From Amycolatopsis nivea (GTDB taxonomy: Bacteria; Actinomycetota; Actinomycetes; Mycobacteriales; Pseudonocardiaceae): DNA of 64,000 nucleotides. Both the position numbers and the translations under genes were made by a program. Of the stretch, positions 16,360 through 24,225 are shown piece by piece (the stretch's first letter is position 1; every line of letters begins with the position of its first letter). The notes below the pieces were generated by a model. The model was not told the origin of the DNA. It did not search any database and saw only the letters and a program-made list of their open reading frames with translations. The stretch covers positions 84,969 through 148,968 of the forward strand of contig NZ_SDLT01000020.1 in assembly GCF_004522235.1 (NCBI RefSeq), read 5' to 3'.

Positions 16360-17220
16360 GTGCCCATCGACCCCGCGGTCGCGATCGGAGCCGATCTCGG
16401 CGAGGTCAATTTCGCCTGGACGCCGTCCGACGTGCTGCTGTACCACCTGGCCGTCGGCGCGGGTGCGGACCCGGTGGACGAGCGCGAACTGCGCTACACC
16501 TACGAGCGCGACCTGCGCGTGCTGCCGACCTTCGCCACCGTCGCGGCGAACCTCCGCACCTTCGAACCGCCCGCGCTCAAGTTCCCCGGCGTCGACGTCG
16601 ACCTGGCGAAAGTGCTGCACGGCAAGCAGGAGATCGAACTGCACCGGCCGATCCCGGTCGAGGGCAAGGCGGTCGCACGGACCCGGATCGCCGACGTCTT
16701 CGACAAGGGCAAGGCCGCGGTGCTGGTGCAGGAGACCGAGGTCGCCGACGAGTCCGGCACTCCACTGTGGACAGCCCGGTCCAGCATCTTCGCCCGCGGC
16801 GAGGGCGGCTTCGGCGGCGAACGCGGGCCGTCGGACAAGATCGAGTGGCCCGACCGCGAACCGGACGCCGTGCTCGACGTGCCGACGCTGCCGCAGCAGG
16901 CGCTGTTGTACCGGCTGTGCGGCGACCGCAACCCGCTGCACGCCGACCCGGCGTTCGCCAAGGCCGCCGGGTTCGACCGGCCGATCCTGCACGGGCTGTG
17001 CACGTACGGCGTGGTCGCGAAGGCCGTGGTCGACGCGTTCCTCGACGGCGACCCCGAGCGCGTCTCGGCATTCGGGACGAAGTTCGCCGGCGTCGTCTTC
17101 CCCGGCGAAAACCTGCGCGTGCGCGTGTGGCGCGAAACCGGACGTCTGCTGGTCACGACCACCGCGCCGGAACGCGACGACGCGCCTGTGCTGGCCGACA
17201 CAGTGCTGCGGTCCCGCTGA
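16360..17220 (+). CDS. hsd4B: MaoC-like enoyl-CoA hydratase (Hsd4B-like)
   Basis: 286 residues, a double hot-dog hydratase-2/MaoC protein. The active-site block GDRNPLHADPAFAKAAGF near residue 188 is in the second half. Length and position next to kstD resemble mycobacterial Hsd4B (Rv3538), thought to hydrate a steroid side-chain enoyl-CoA. GTG 16360 has GGAGA 5 nt upstream; GTG 16345, overlapping the kshB stop, is an alternative. It is the last clearly steroid-linked gene of this operon. Confidence 0.87.
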   Translation: MPIDPAVAIGADLGEVNFAWTPSDVLLYHLAVGAGADPVDERELRYTYERDLRVLPTFATVAANLRTFEPPALKFPGVDVDLAKVLHGKQEIELHRPIPVEGKAVARTRIADVFDKGKAAVLVQETEVADESGTPLWTARSSIFARGEGGFGGERGPSDKIEWPDREPDAVLDVPTLPQQALLYRLCGDRNPLHADPAFAKAAGFDRPILHGLCTYGVVAKAVVDAFLDGDPERVSAFGTKFAGVVFPGENLRVRVWRETGRLLVTTTAPERDDAPVLADTVLRSR

Positions 17221-17247
17221 GCGTCGGGACCGTTATACGGTTGTCCC

Positions 17248-17715
17248 ATGGCGGACGAGCGAGACGGCACCTTCTTCGTGGTGCGCGGGCCAGTCGAGCC
17301 GGGCGACAAGCGCGGCCGTGAGCTGGGCTTCCCCACCGCGAACATCGCGCTGCGCGACCAGCGCGGCGAACTCGGCGACGGGGTGTGGGCCGGCTGGGCG
17401 GAACGCGCGGACGGCACGCGCGTGGCCGCCGCGGTGTCCGTGGGCCGCCGCCCGACCTACTACGGAGCCGACGGCTACCGCCTGGTCGAGTCCTTCCTGC
17501 TCGACTTCGAGGGCGACTTGTACGGCGAACGCCTCACCGTCTGGCTCGGCAAGCACCTGCGGGACCAGGAGGCTTACGGCTCCGCGCAGGAACTGATCGA
17601 CGCGCTGGGTCGTGACGTCGCCGCGGCTCGCGAGTGGGTCGCCGCGCATCCGGCCGATACGCTGCCGACGCTGGCCGAGCTCCCGCCGGACGGGGAAGTC
17701 CAGCGACTCGGCTGA
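17248..17715 (+). CDS. Stand-alone riboflavin kinase domain protein
   Basis: 155 residues covering only the kinase half of bifunctional RibF. GRELGFPTAN (residues 23-32) is the ATP/Mg loop, SVGRRPTYYG near residue 64 matches the SxGxNPT motif, and Glu81 in VESFLLDF fits the catalytic base. There is no FAD synthetase domain. It would phosphorylate riboflavin to FMN. It starts 27 bp after the hydratase gene. The gap GGGACCGTTATACGG contains a TATAC -10-like element very close to ATG, so it may also have its own short-leader promoter. Supplying flavin for the many flavoenzymes here is an inference. Confidence 0.8.
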   Translation: MADERDGTFFVVRGPVEPGDKRGRELGFPTANIALRDQRGELGDGVWAGWAERADGTRVAAAVSVGRRPTYYGADGYRLVESFLLDFEGDLYGERLTVWLGKHLRDQEAYGSAQELIDALGRDVAAAREWVAAHPADTLPTLAELPPDGEVQRLG

Positions 17716-17723
17716 GTCAGCCT

Positions 17724-17750
17724 GCCCGGCTGTGCGTCGCAGGGCCGGGC
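17724..17750. terminator. Stem-loop between convergent genes
   Basis: GCCCGGC (17724-17730) pairs with GCCGGGC (17744-17750) around a 13-nt loop in the 39-bp gap between the riboflavin kinase and DUF5134 genes. There is no U-tract. GGCTGAGTCA is repeated directly on both sides. Confidence 0.4.
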
Positions 17751-17754
17751 TGAG

Positions 17755-18312
17755 TCACACGCCAGCGAGCAGCATGACGCCCATGCCCGCGCCCATCGCC
17801 GCCCGGCACAGCGTGCGCGACGCGTGCCCCGGTGCCGCCGTGCCGCGCGACCGCAGCGCCACCACGCCCGAACGGGCCGCGTCGAGCGCGAAGTAGGCCG
17901 CCGCCACCAGCGCGACCACCGGCCACGCCAGTCTGGTGTCCATTGTGGACATCGTGAGCCACGGCCCGTGCACCATCCCGCCGTGCGGCATCGCGGTGAC
18001 CATGTACAGCATCGCCGCCGCCGACAGTGCGTGGTGCGCGCAGCCGTGCCCCTCAGCCCTGCCTCGCCAGGCGGAGACTGCGAACCAGCCCGCGGTCAGC
18101 ACCAGCACCGCCTGCCAGCCCGCGGCCGGGATCGGGCCGCCGACCGGCGACAGCATCGCGACCATCGCCACCACCAGCAGCAGTTCGGCGAGGTCCCCGT
18201 TGCGCACCCGGTGGCCGAGGCTGACGTAATCGAGTCTCACCAGCCGCAGCACGCACGGCAGTGCCAGCAACGCGAACAGCACGGTGAACAGCCACGCCAG
18301 CGGCACAGTCAC
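17755..18312 (-). CDS. DUF5134 integral membrane protein
   Basis: 185 residues with about five hydrophobic segments (residues 3-22, 43-60, 68-80, 92-110 and 128-146). It has a His/Met-rich stretch (GHGCAHH, MPHGGMVHG) in the middle, as in actinobacterial DUF5134 proteins. The His/Met pattern suggests metal handling, perhaps copper, but function is unknown. It is alone between two operons. Confidence 0.7.
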   Translation of the reverse strand: MTVPLAWLFTVLFALLALPCVLRLVRLDYVSLGHRVRNGDLAELLLVVAMVAMLSPVGGPIPAAGWQAVLVLTAGWFAVSAWRGRAEGHGCAHHALSAAAMLYMVTAMPHGGMVHGPWLTMSTMDTRLAWPVVALVAAAYFALDAARSGVVALRSRGTAAPGHASRTLCRAAMGAGMGVMLLAGV

Positions 18313-18448
18313 CTCGGCACCTCACTCTTCGGACACGCTGCGTCACACGGTCCTCACTACCGTGACACGCGGGAGAAAGAGGCACCAGCCAGCAATGAGG
18401 TGATCCGCGTTGACCCACAAGGGTTATGCGCGCACCGGCAAGCCCAGG

Positions 18449-19618
18449 TCAGGGGGTTGTCAACACCAGCCCGCTCGTCGGGACGCCAGTCCCCGCCGTG
18501 ACCACCGCCGTACCGGCGCCGGAGACCTGGTTGGCCGCCGTTCCGCGCAACTGCCGGACCGCCTCCGCGATGCCGTTCATGCCGTGGATGTACGCCTCGC
18601 CGAGCTGGCCGCCGTGCGGGTTGAGCGGCAGTTTCCCGTCGAGGGTCAGCGTGTCGCCCGCGATGAAGTCCTTCGCCTCGCCGCGACCGCAGAAACCCAG
18701 CTCCTCAAGCTGCATCAGCACGTACGGGGTGAAGTGGTCGTACAGCACCGCGACGTCCACATCGGACGGTCCGATCCCGGATTGCGCCCACAGCTGCCGT
18801 CCGACCACGCCCATTTCCGGCAGCGCGGCGAGATCGTCACGGTAGTAGCTGGTCATCACGTACTGGTCCGGCCCGCTCCCCTGCGCCGCCGCCGAAACCA
18901 CCACCGGTGCCTGCCGCAGGTCACGCGCACGCTCGAGACTGGTGATCACGAGCGCGACGCCACCGTCGCTTTCCTGGCAGCAATCGAGCAGGTGCAACGG
19001 TTCCGCGACCCAGCGCGAGGCCTGGTGCTCCTCCAGCGTGATCGGCCTGCCGTGGAACCAGGCGTTCGGATTGGTCGCCGCGTGCGCCCGGTCGATGACC
19101 GCGATCTTGCCGAAATCCTCGCTGGTGGCCCCGTATTCGTGCAGATACCGCTGCGCGACCATGGCCACCGTCGCGGCCGGGGTCGCGATGCCCATCGGAT
19201 AGTGGAACGCGTTGTCCACCCCGGACGTGTTCACCTGCTGGGCCGCGGCCGCCGACACGCGCCCGAACCGCATTCCGGAGCGCTCGTTGAACGCCCGGTA
19301 CGCCACCACGACGTCGGCGATCCCGCTGGCGACCGCCATCGCCGCCTGCTGCACGGTCGCCGCCGCCGCGCCGCCGCCGTAATGCACGCGGCTGAAGAAC
19401 GTCAGCTCCGGGATGCCCAGTTCGCGGGCGAGCGCGATTTCCGCATTGCCGTCCATGGTGAACGACACCATGCCGTCCACATCGGACGGTTTCAGCCCGG
19501 CGTCCGCCAGCGCGTGGCTGACGCATTCGGCGGCCAGCCGCAGCTCGCTGCGTCCGGAATCCTTGGAGAACTCCGTCGCGCCGATCCCGGCGATGGCGGT
19601 GGTCCCGGTGAACGTCAT
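18449..19618 (-). CDS. ltp2: Ltp2, steroid side-chain retro-aldolase (thiolase-fold)
   Basis: 389 residues of the lipid-transfer protein/thiolase fold: IAGIGATEFSKDSGR at the N-terminus, HYGGGAAAATVQQAA near residue 92 and a C-terminal LNPHGGQLGEAYIHGMNG. Ltp2 works with the DUF35 domain of ChsH2 to cleave the 17-hydroxy-3-oxo-pregnene carboxyl-CoA hydration product, releasing propionyl-CoA and leaving the C17 ketone (androstenedione). It is last of five ATGA-coupled genes ltp2-chsH1-chsH2-chsE2-chsE1, which match mycobacterial Rv3540c-Rv3544c in order. Confidence 0.93.
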   Translation of the reverse strand: MTFTGTTAIAGIGATEFSKDSGRSELRLAAECVSHALADAGLKPSDVDGMVSFTMDGNAEIALARELGIPELTFFSRVHYGGGAAAATVQQAAMAVASGIADVVVAYRAFNERSGMRFGRVSAAAAQQVNTSGVDNAFHYPMGIATPAATVAMVAQRYLHEYGATSEDFGKIAVIDRAHAATNPNAWFHGRPITLEEHQASRWVAEPLHLLDCCQESDGGVALVITSLERARDLRQAPVVVSAAAQGSGPDQYVMTSYYRDDLAALPEMGVVGRQLWAQSGIGPSDVDVAVLYDHFTPYVLMQLEELGFCGRGEAKDFIAGDTLTLDGKLPLNPHGGQLGEAYIHGMNGIAEAVRQLRGTAANQVSGAGTAVVTAGTGVPTSGLVLTTP

Positions 19619-20013
19619 GCGTCCTCCTCCGGCAGCGTCAGCGAAACCGTGCCGGTCACGTGCGCACCTAAACTGTCCACAGCGGACACTTCGAGTTCCA
19701 CCTCGTTGCCGTCGCGGGCGGTGACCCGGCCGGAGAAAGTGAGCGTGTCCCCGGCGTAACAGGGCACGCCGAGCCGGATCTTGATCGAGCGGATGAGCGC
19801 CTGCGGACCGGCCCACTCGCTCACGTATCGCTGCACCAAGCCGGTGTCGGTGAGGATGTTGAGGAAAATGTCCTTCGAGCCGCGTGCCACGGCGGCGTCG
19901 CGGTCGTGGTGCACGTCCTGGAAATCCCGGGTCGCGAGCGCGGTGCTGATCACGAACGTCGGCGTCGCCTCGAGCACCATCGGCGGCAGTTCGGTCCCGA
20001 CCGCGGCAGTCAT
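19615..20013 (-). CDS. chsH1: ChsH1, MaoC-like subunit of steroid enoyl-CoA hydratase
   Basis: A 132-residue single hot-dog protein. FQDVHHDRDAAVARGSKDIFLN near residues 31-52 keeps the hydratase-2 Asp/His dyad region. It pairs with the N-terminal MaoC-like domain of ChsH2 to hydrate the C17(20) double bond of the 3-carbon side chain. Coupled by ATGA overlaps to ltp2 downstream and chsH2 upstream. Confidence 0.92.
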   Translation of the reverse strand: MTAAVGTELPPMVLEATPTFVISTALATRDFQDVHHDRDAAVARGSKDIFLNILTDTGLVQRYVSEWAGPQALIRSIKIRLGVPCYAGDTLTFSGRVTARDGNEVELEVSAVDSLGAHVTGTVSLTLPEEDA

Positions 20014-20918
20014 CGCGCCACCTTCCACGCGGGCAGGGTCAATTCGTCGTCGACGCGCACGAACGCGGCGACGACCGGGAGTCCGATGCGGACCTCGTCC
20101 GGATCGGCGTCCAGCAGTTCGGCCATCACCCGCACGCCTTCCTCCAGTTCGACGAGCGCGACCACGAACGGCAGCCGCTTGCCCGGCACCGCCGGATGGT
20201 GGTGCACGACGAAGCTGTAAACGGTTCCGCGTCCGCTCGCGACGACGTAGTCCGGCACCGTGTCGAGCGATCCGTCCGGCGGCATCGGGCCGGGCGGATG
20301 CCGCAGGACGTCGCCCCACCGCTGGATGCGCAGTTCGCCTTCACGGAGACCGTCCCAGAAGAACTTCGTGTCGTGGCTGATCACCGGCCGCAGCACCGGC
20401 GACGGCGGCGGTTCCGGTTCGCGCGGGCGGAACTTCAGCACGCGGAACACCATGTCCGCCACCAGTTCCCCGTCGACGTACCAGTTCGTCCGGGTGGTCA
20501 CGAACCAGCCCTCGCCGAGCCCGGTGCGCTTCGGGCCGGTGACGTCCTCCAGCGTGTTCGTGGTCGAAACGTGCTCGCCGGGCCGCAGGTAGCGGTGGTA
20601 GGTCTGCTCGGAGTTGGTGGCCACGATGGACGTGTACCCGGCGTCGTCGAGCACCTTGAGGATCAACCCAAGCGGGTCGTCGTCCCCGCGCACGCCGTGC
20701 AGCCCCGGCATCGTCCACACCTGCGCCATCGCCGGCGGCGCGACGAGTCCCTTGTGTACACTAGTTTCGGCGAAGTCCGCGTCGGTGTAGACCGGGTTGG
20801 CGTCGCCGATCGCCTCGACCCAGTTGTGCACCATCGCCTGGTTCACCGGATCGCGCGCGTACCTCGGCGCGCTTTCGCCCTGTGCGGCGATTTTCGCGGC
20901 GGCTTCCTCGATCGTCAT
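20010..20918 (-). CDS. chsH2: ChsH2, MaoC-like/DUF35 two-domain subunit
   Basis: 302 residues. Residues 1-175 form a hot-dog domain (YTDADFAETSVHKGLVAPPAMAQ region). Residues about 185-302 form a DUF35 OB-fold (FWDGLREGELRIQRWGD, then VYSFVVHHHP). The N-domain forms the hydratase with ChsH1, and the DUF35 domain docks Ltp2 to make the aldolase. The usual zinc-ribbon cysteines of DUF35 proteins are absent, as expected for ChsH2. Confidence 0.93.
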   Translation of the reverse strand: MTIEEAAAKIAAQGESAPRYARDPVNQAMVHNWVEAIGDANPVYTDADFAETSVHKGLVAPPAMAQVWTMPGLHGVRGDDDPLGLILKVLDDAGYTSIVATNSEQTYHRYLRPGEHVSTTNTLEDVTGPKRTGLGEGWFVTTRTNWYVDGELVADMVFRVLKFRPREPEPPPSPVLRPVISHDTKFFWDGLREGELRIQRWGDVLRHPPGPMPPDGSLDTVPDYVVASGRGTVYSFVVHHHPAVPGKRLPFVVALVELEEGVRVMAELLDADPDEVRIGLPVVAAFVRVDDELTLPAWKVAR

Positions 20919-22093
20919 CGCGGCACCCTCGGCAGTTTCAGTCCGGCGGAGGCGATCAGTTCGCGCTGGATCTCGCTGACGCCTCCGCCGAACGTCAGCA
21001 CCAGGTTCCGTTTCGCCAGCACGTCGAGCCATTCGGCGAGTTCCGCGGTGTCCGGGTCGGCGAGATCGCCGTGCCGCCCGACCAGTTCCTCCAGGAGCCT
21101 CCCGATCCGCTGGATTCGCTCGGAGGCGAACACCTTCGTCGCCGAAGCGTCGGCGATCTCGACCGACCCGTGCGCCGCTGCCGCCGCGACCTGCCAGTTC
21201 AGCAGTTCGTTGACCCGCGCGACCGCGAACGTCTCGGCCAGCACCGCGCGCACGTCCGGAAGGTCGAGCAACGCCGCGCCGTCCGGGGTCCGGCGCGCCG
21301 CCGCCCACGCCCACACCCGGTCGTGCAGGCCGCCGATGCGCCCGGCCGGGCCGAGCATCACGCGCTCGTGGTTGAGCTGCGTGGTGATCAGCCGCCAGCC
21401 GCGGTTTTCCTCTCCCACCAGCATGTTCGCCGGCACCCGGACGTCCTCGTAGAACGTCGCGTTGACGTGGTGCGCGCCGTCGCAGGTGATGATCGGCGTC
21501 CACGAATAGCCGGGATCGCGGGTGTCCACGATGAGGATCGAGATGCCCTTGTGCTTCGGCGCTTCCGGATCCGTGCGCACGGCGAGCCAGACGTAGTCCG
21601 CGTCGTGGCCGCCGGTGGTGAAGATTTTCTGGCCGTTGATCACGTAATCGTCGCCGTCGCGGACCGCGCGCGTGCGCAGCGAGGCGAGGTCCGTCCCGGC
21701 TTCCGGTTCGGTGTACCCGATGGCGAAATGCACTTCCCCGGCCAGGATTTTCGGCAGGAACAAGGCTTTCTGCTCCTCGGTGCCGAACGCCTGCAGCGTC
21801 GGCCCGACCGTCTGCAGCGTCACCGACGGCAACTGGACGTCCGCGCGGGCGGCCTCGTCGACGAAGATGTGCTGCTCGATCTCGCCGAAACCGCCGCCGC
21901 CGTACTCCTTGGGCCAGCCGACGCCGAGCTTCCCGTCGCGGCCCATCCGGCGCACGACGTCGCGGTACACCTGCCCGTGCCGCTCCCGCAGCAACGCGCG
22001 GCGCTCGTCGGCGGTCAGCAGGCCCGCGAAGTACTCGCGCAGCTGCGCCCGCAGTTCTTGTTGCGCGGCCGTCAGTTCGATGTGCATGCTCAT
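20915..22093 (-). CDS. chsE2: ChsE2 (FadE29-like) acyl-CoA dehydrogenase subunit
   Basis: 392 residues with the acyl-CoA dehydrogenase fold: GWPKEYGGGGFGEIEQ near residue 58, YTEPEAGTDLASLRT near residue 125 and the FAD-binding NGQKIFTTGGHDADYVW. It forms an alpha2beta2 enzyme with ChsE1 that dehydrogenates the 3-carbon steroid side-chain thioester. The start at 22093 overlaps the chsE1 stop; an in-frame ATG at 22087 is also possible. Confidence 0.93.
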   Translation of the reverse strand: MSMHIELTAAQQELRAQLREYFAGLLTADERRALLRERHGQVYRDVVRRMGRDGKLGVGWPKEYGGGGFGEIEQHIFVDEAARADVQLPSVTLQTVGPTLQAFGTEEQKALFLPKILAGEVHFAIGYTEPEAGTDLASLRTRAVRDGDDYVINGQKIFTTGGHDADYVWLAVRTDPEAPKHKGISILIVDTRDPGYSWTPIITCDGAHHVNATFYEDVRVPANMLVGEENRGWRLITTQLNHERVMLGPAGRIGGLHDRVWAWAAARRTPDGAALLDLPDVRAVLAETFAVARVNELLNWQVAAAAAHGSVEIADASATKVFASERIQRIGRLLEELVGRHGDLADPDTAELAEWLDVLAKRNLVLTFGGGVSEIQRELIASAGLKLPRVPR

Positions 22094-23157
22094 CCCGCCA
22101 CTCGTTCGCCCAGCCGGCCGAGCCGGTGCGCCGCTCCCCCGACCGCGCGGCCGAGGTCCTTCACCGCCGACGAATACCGATGCAGCGGATAAGTGCGGTC
22201 AACGCCGACGCCGCCGTGCAAGTGATGACAGATCGCGAGCGCGGACGGCGCTTCCTCGGTCAGCCAGTACGCCGCGATGTCCAGCTCGGTGTCCGCGTCC
22301 AATCCGGACGCCAGCCGCCACACCGCCGACACCGCGGCCAGATGCACGGTGCGGGAAGCGACGTAGACGTCCGCGATTTGCTGGGCCACCGCTTGGAAAG
22401 TCGCCAGCGGACGGCCGAATTGCGTGCGCTCGCCGACATGCTGGGCAGTTAACGCCAGCGCTCCGGCAAGCAGTCCGTCGCCGAGCGCGAGCGCTCCCGC
22501 CAACGCGTAGCGGTGCAGCGTCTGCAACGCATGCCCTGCCGTGAGGTCACGCAAGAAATCCGCTTCGCTCACCCGCGCGCCGTCGAACCGCACGGTGTAC
22601 TCCGGCGTGCCAGTCGCGTTGTACGCAGGCAGGACTTCGACCCCGTCAGCGCGCGGATCCACCAACGCGACGCCGGTGCCTCCCGGCAACGCGATCGGCG
22701 TGAGAATCCGCTCCGCTTCCGCGGCGTACGGCACGTGCGTTTTGACGCCGGTCACCGCCCATGCGCCGTCCGCCGCCGCACCGCTGGTCCCGGGGATGGA
22801 GGTCAGCGGTGCGGACGGCTCGTGCAAGGCAGCAGTGAGAATGGTCTCCCCCGCCGCCGCGGGCGGCAGGAACTCAGCGCGCTGCGCCGGGGTGCCGAGC
22901 GCCTCGATCGGCAGGATCCCGAGCGCCAGCACGGCGTACGCGGGCACCGCCGCCGCGGCCCGGCCCACCTCGGTGAGCACGGGGGCCACGTGGTCGACGC
23001 CGAGCCCGTCACCCCCGAGGTCGGCGGGCAGGGGCAGCGCGAGCAGGCCCGCGTCGGCCAGCGCTCGCCACTGGTCCGCGGGCTCGTCGGCCTTCCCGAG
23101 CACTTGCGCGGCGAGCGAGGTGATCTCGCTCTGCGTATCGTCGGGGGTGAAGTCCAC
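22090..23157 (-). CDS. chsE1: ChsE1 (FadE28-like) acyl-CoA dehydrogenase subunit
   Basis: 355 residues, a shorter and more divergent acyl-CoA dehydrogenase as is usual for ChsE1. LPLPADLGGDGLGVDHVAPV near residue 50, GERTQFGRPLATFQAVAQQ near residue 243 and HHLHGGVGVDRTYPLHRY near residue 310. GTG 23157 is preferred: GGAGGGAGA lies just upstream, and the KstR box at 23179-23192 would otherwise be inside the coding sequence (the frame is open to 23298). First gene of the side-chain operon. Confidence 0.92.
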   Translation of the reverse strand: MDFTPDDTQSEITSLAAQVLGKADEPADQWRALADAGLLALPLPADLGGDGLGVDHVAPVLTEVGRAAAAVPAYAVLALGILPIEALGTPAQRAEFLPPAAAGETILTAALHEPSAPLTSIPGTSGAAADGAWAVTGVKTHVPYAAEAERILTPIALPGGTGVALVDPRADGVEVLPAYNATGTPEYTVRFDGARVSEADFLRDLTAGHALQTLHRYALAGALALGDGLLAGALALTAQHVGERTQFGRPLATFQAVAQQIADVYVASRTVHLAAVSAVWRLASGLDADTELDIAAYWLTEEAPSALAICHHLHGGVGVDRTYPLHRYSSAVKDLGRAVGGAAHRLGRLGERVAG

Positions 23158-23178
23158 TCCGGTCTCCCTCCACCTAGG

Positions 23179-23192
23179 TGGAACACGTTCTA
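23179..23192. promoter_or_regulatory. KstR box of the chsE1 operon / hydrolase divergent promoter
   Basis: TGGAACACGTTCTA is a full match to TnnAACnnGTTnnA. It lies 22 bp upstream of the chsE1 GTG and about 53 bp upstream of the first possible start of the divergent hydrolase. Confidence 0.87.
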
Positions 23193-23244
23193 TTTTTAGC
23201 CGGAATGGGCTGGCTCGGCAACCCCCGGGACCGGGGCCCGAGCG

Positions 23245-24225
23245 GTGGATCGACCGCGAAGCGGAGAGGGGCGGCACGCCGACGTGGGTGCGGAACAAGT
23301 TCTCAAATCAGCGCTGGGCGACGTCGGCTGGCAAGCAACGCGGAAACTCGCGACCATCCCGCCCACCGCGGGCGTGCCCGACCCGAAGCCGCTGTCCCTG
23401 CCCGGCCGCGGCCAAACCGTCGTGGTCGACGTCGGCCCCCGGCACGCGCCCGCGGTGCTCCTGCTGCATTCGGTCGCCTGCACCGGGCTGCTCACCTGGT
23501 ACCCCGTGCTGAAGCGGCTGTCGGCGAACCACCGGGTGGTGGTGTTCGACCAGCGCTGGCACGGCCAGGGCATCCGCTCGCACGACTTCAGCCTCGAGGA
23601 CTGCGCGGACGACGTGGTCGCGGTCGCGGACGCGCTGGGCATCGACGAGTTCATGGTCGCGGGCTACTCGATGGGCGGCATGGTCGGCCAGCTGACCGCC
23701 CACCGCTATCCCGACCGCGTCACCGGCCTCGTCCTGTGCTCGACGGCGAGCAACTTCCGCCGCGGCGTCCGGCAACGCGTGGCGCTCGACCTGTTCGGCC
23801 GCACCCTGCACCTGCTGCGCGACCAGGCCCGCATCGGCCTGGTCCCCGGCGAACCCCGCCGCGAACGCCTCGCCCGGTTGGAGGACCACCGGTGGGCGCT
23901 GGAGGAATTCCGCTCGACGAGCCCGTGGGCGATCGCGGTCGCGCTGGACGAGATCGGCCGCTTCGACTCGACGCCGTGGCTGCACACCCTGACCCTGCCG
24001 ACGGCGGTCGTGGTGACCTCGCGGGACGGGTTCATCGCGCCCGCGCATCAGCGGAGCCTGGCGCGCAGGATTCCCGGGGCGGCGACGTACGAGATCCCGG
24101 CGGGGCATACCGCGTGCGTGTTCGCGGCGGACCAGTTCGTGGCGGCGTTGATGGCGGCGTGCACCTCGGTGCAGGCGGCGATCGGCGGACAGGAACGGGC
24201 GGCGGAGATCGCGGACTCGGCCTAG
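23245..24225 (+). CDS. Alpha/beta hydrolase
   Basis: 326 residues from GTG 23245; GTG 23284 (VGAEQVL) gives 313 residues and is equally plausible. The HSVACTG oxyanion region, the nucleophile in GYSMGGMVGQ and the base in PAGHTACVF are all visible. An acidic residue is in VTSRDGFIAP. It is divergent from the ChsE1 operon across a perfect KstR box, so it is probably part of the sterol regulon, perhaps as an ester or thioester hydrolase. The substrate is unknown. Its TAG shares CTAG (24222-24225) with the convergent gene. Confidence 0.82.
   Translation: MDRPRSGEGRHADVGAEQVLKSALGDVGWQATRKLATIPPTAGVPDPKPLSLPGRGQTVVVDVGPRHAPAVLLLHSVACTGLLTWYPVLKRLSANHRVVVFDQRWHGQGIRSHDFSLEDCADDVVAVADALGIDEFMVAGYSMGGMVGQLTAHRYPDRVTGLVLCSTASNFRRGVRQRVALDLFGRTLHLLRDQARIGLVPGEPRRERLARLEDHRWALEEFRSTSPWAIAVALDEIGRFDSTPWLHTLTLPTAVVVTSRDGFIAPAHQRSLARRIPGAATYEIPAGHTACVFAADQFVAALMAACTSVQAAIGGQERAAEIADSA

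Noticed and set aside
23291..23304. Additional KstR operator (AACAAGTT core)
   Set aside because: It lies inside or at the very start of the hydrolase coding region and matches the flanks poorly; kept only as a note.
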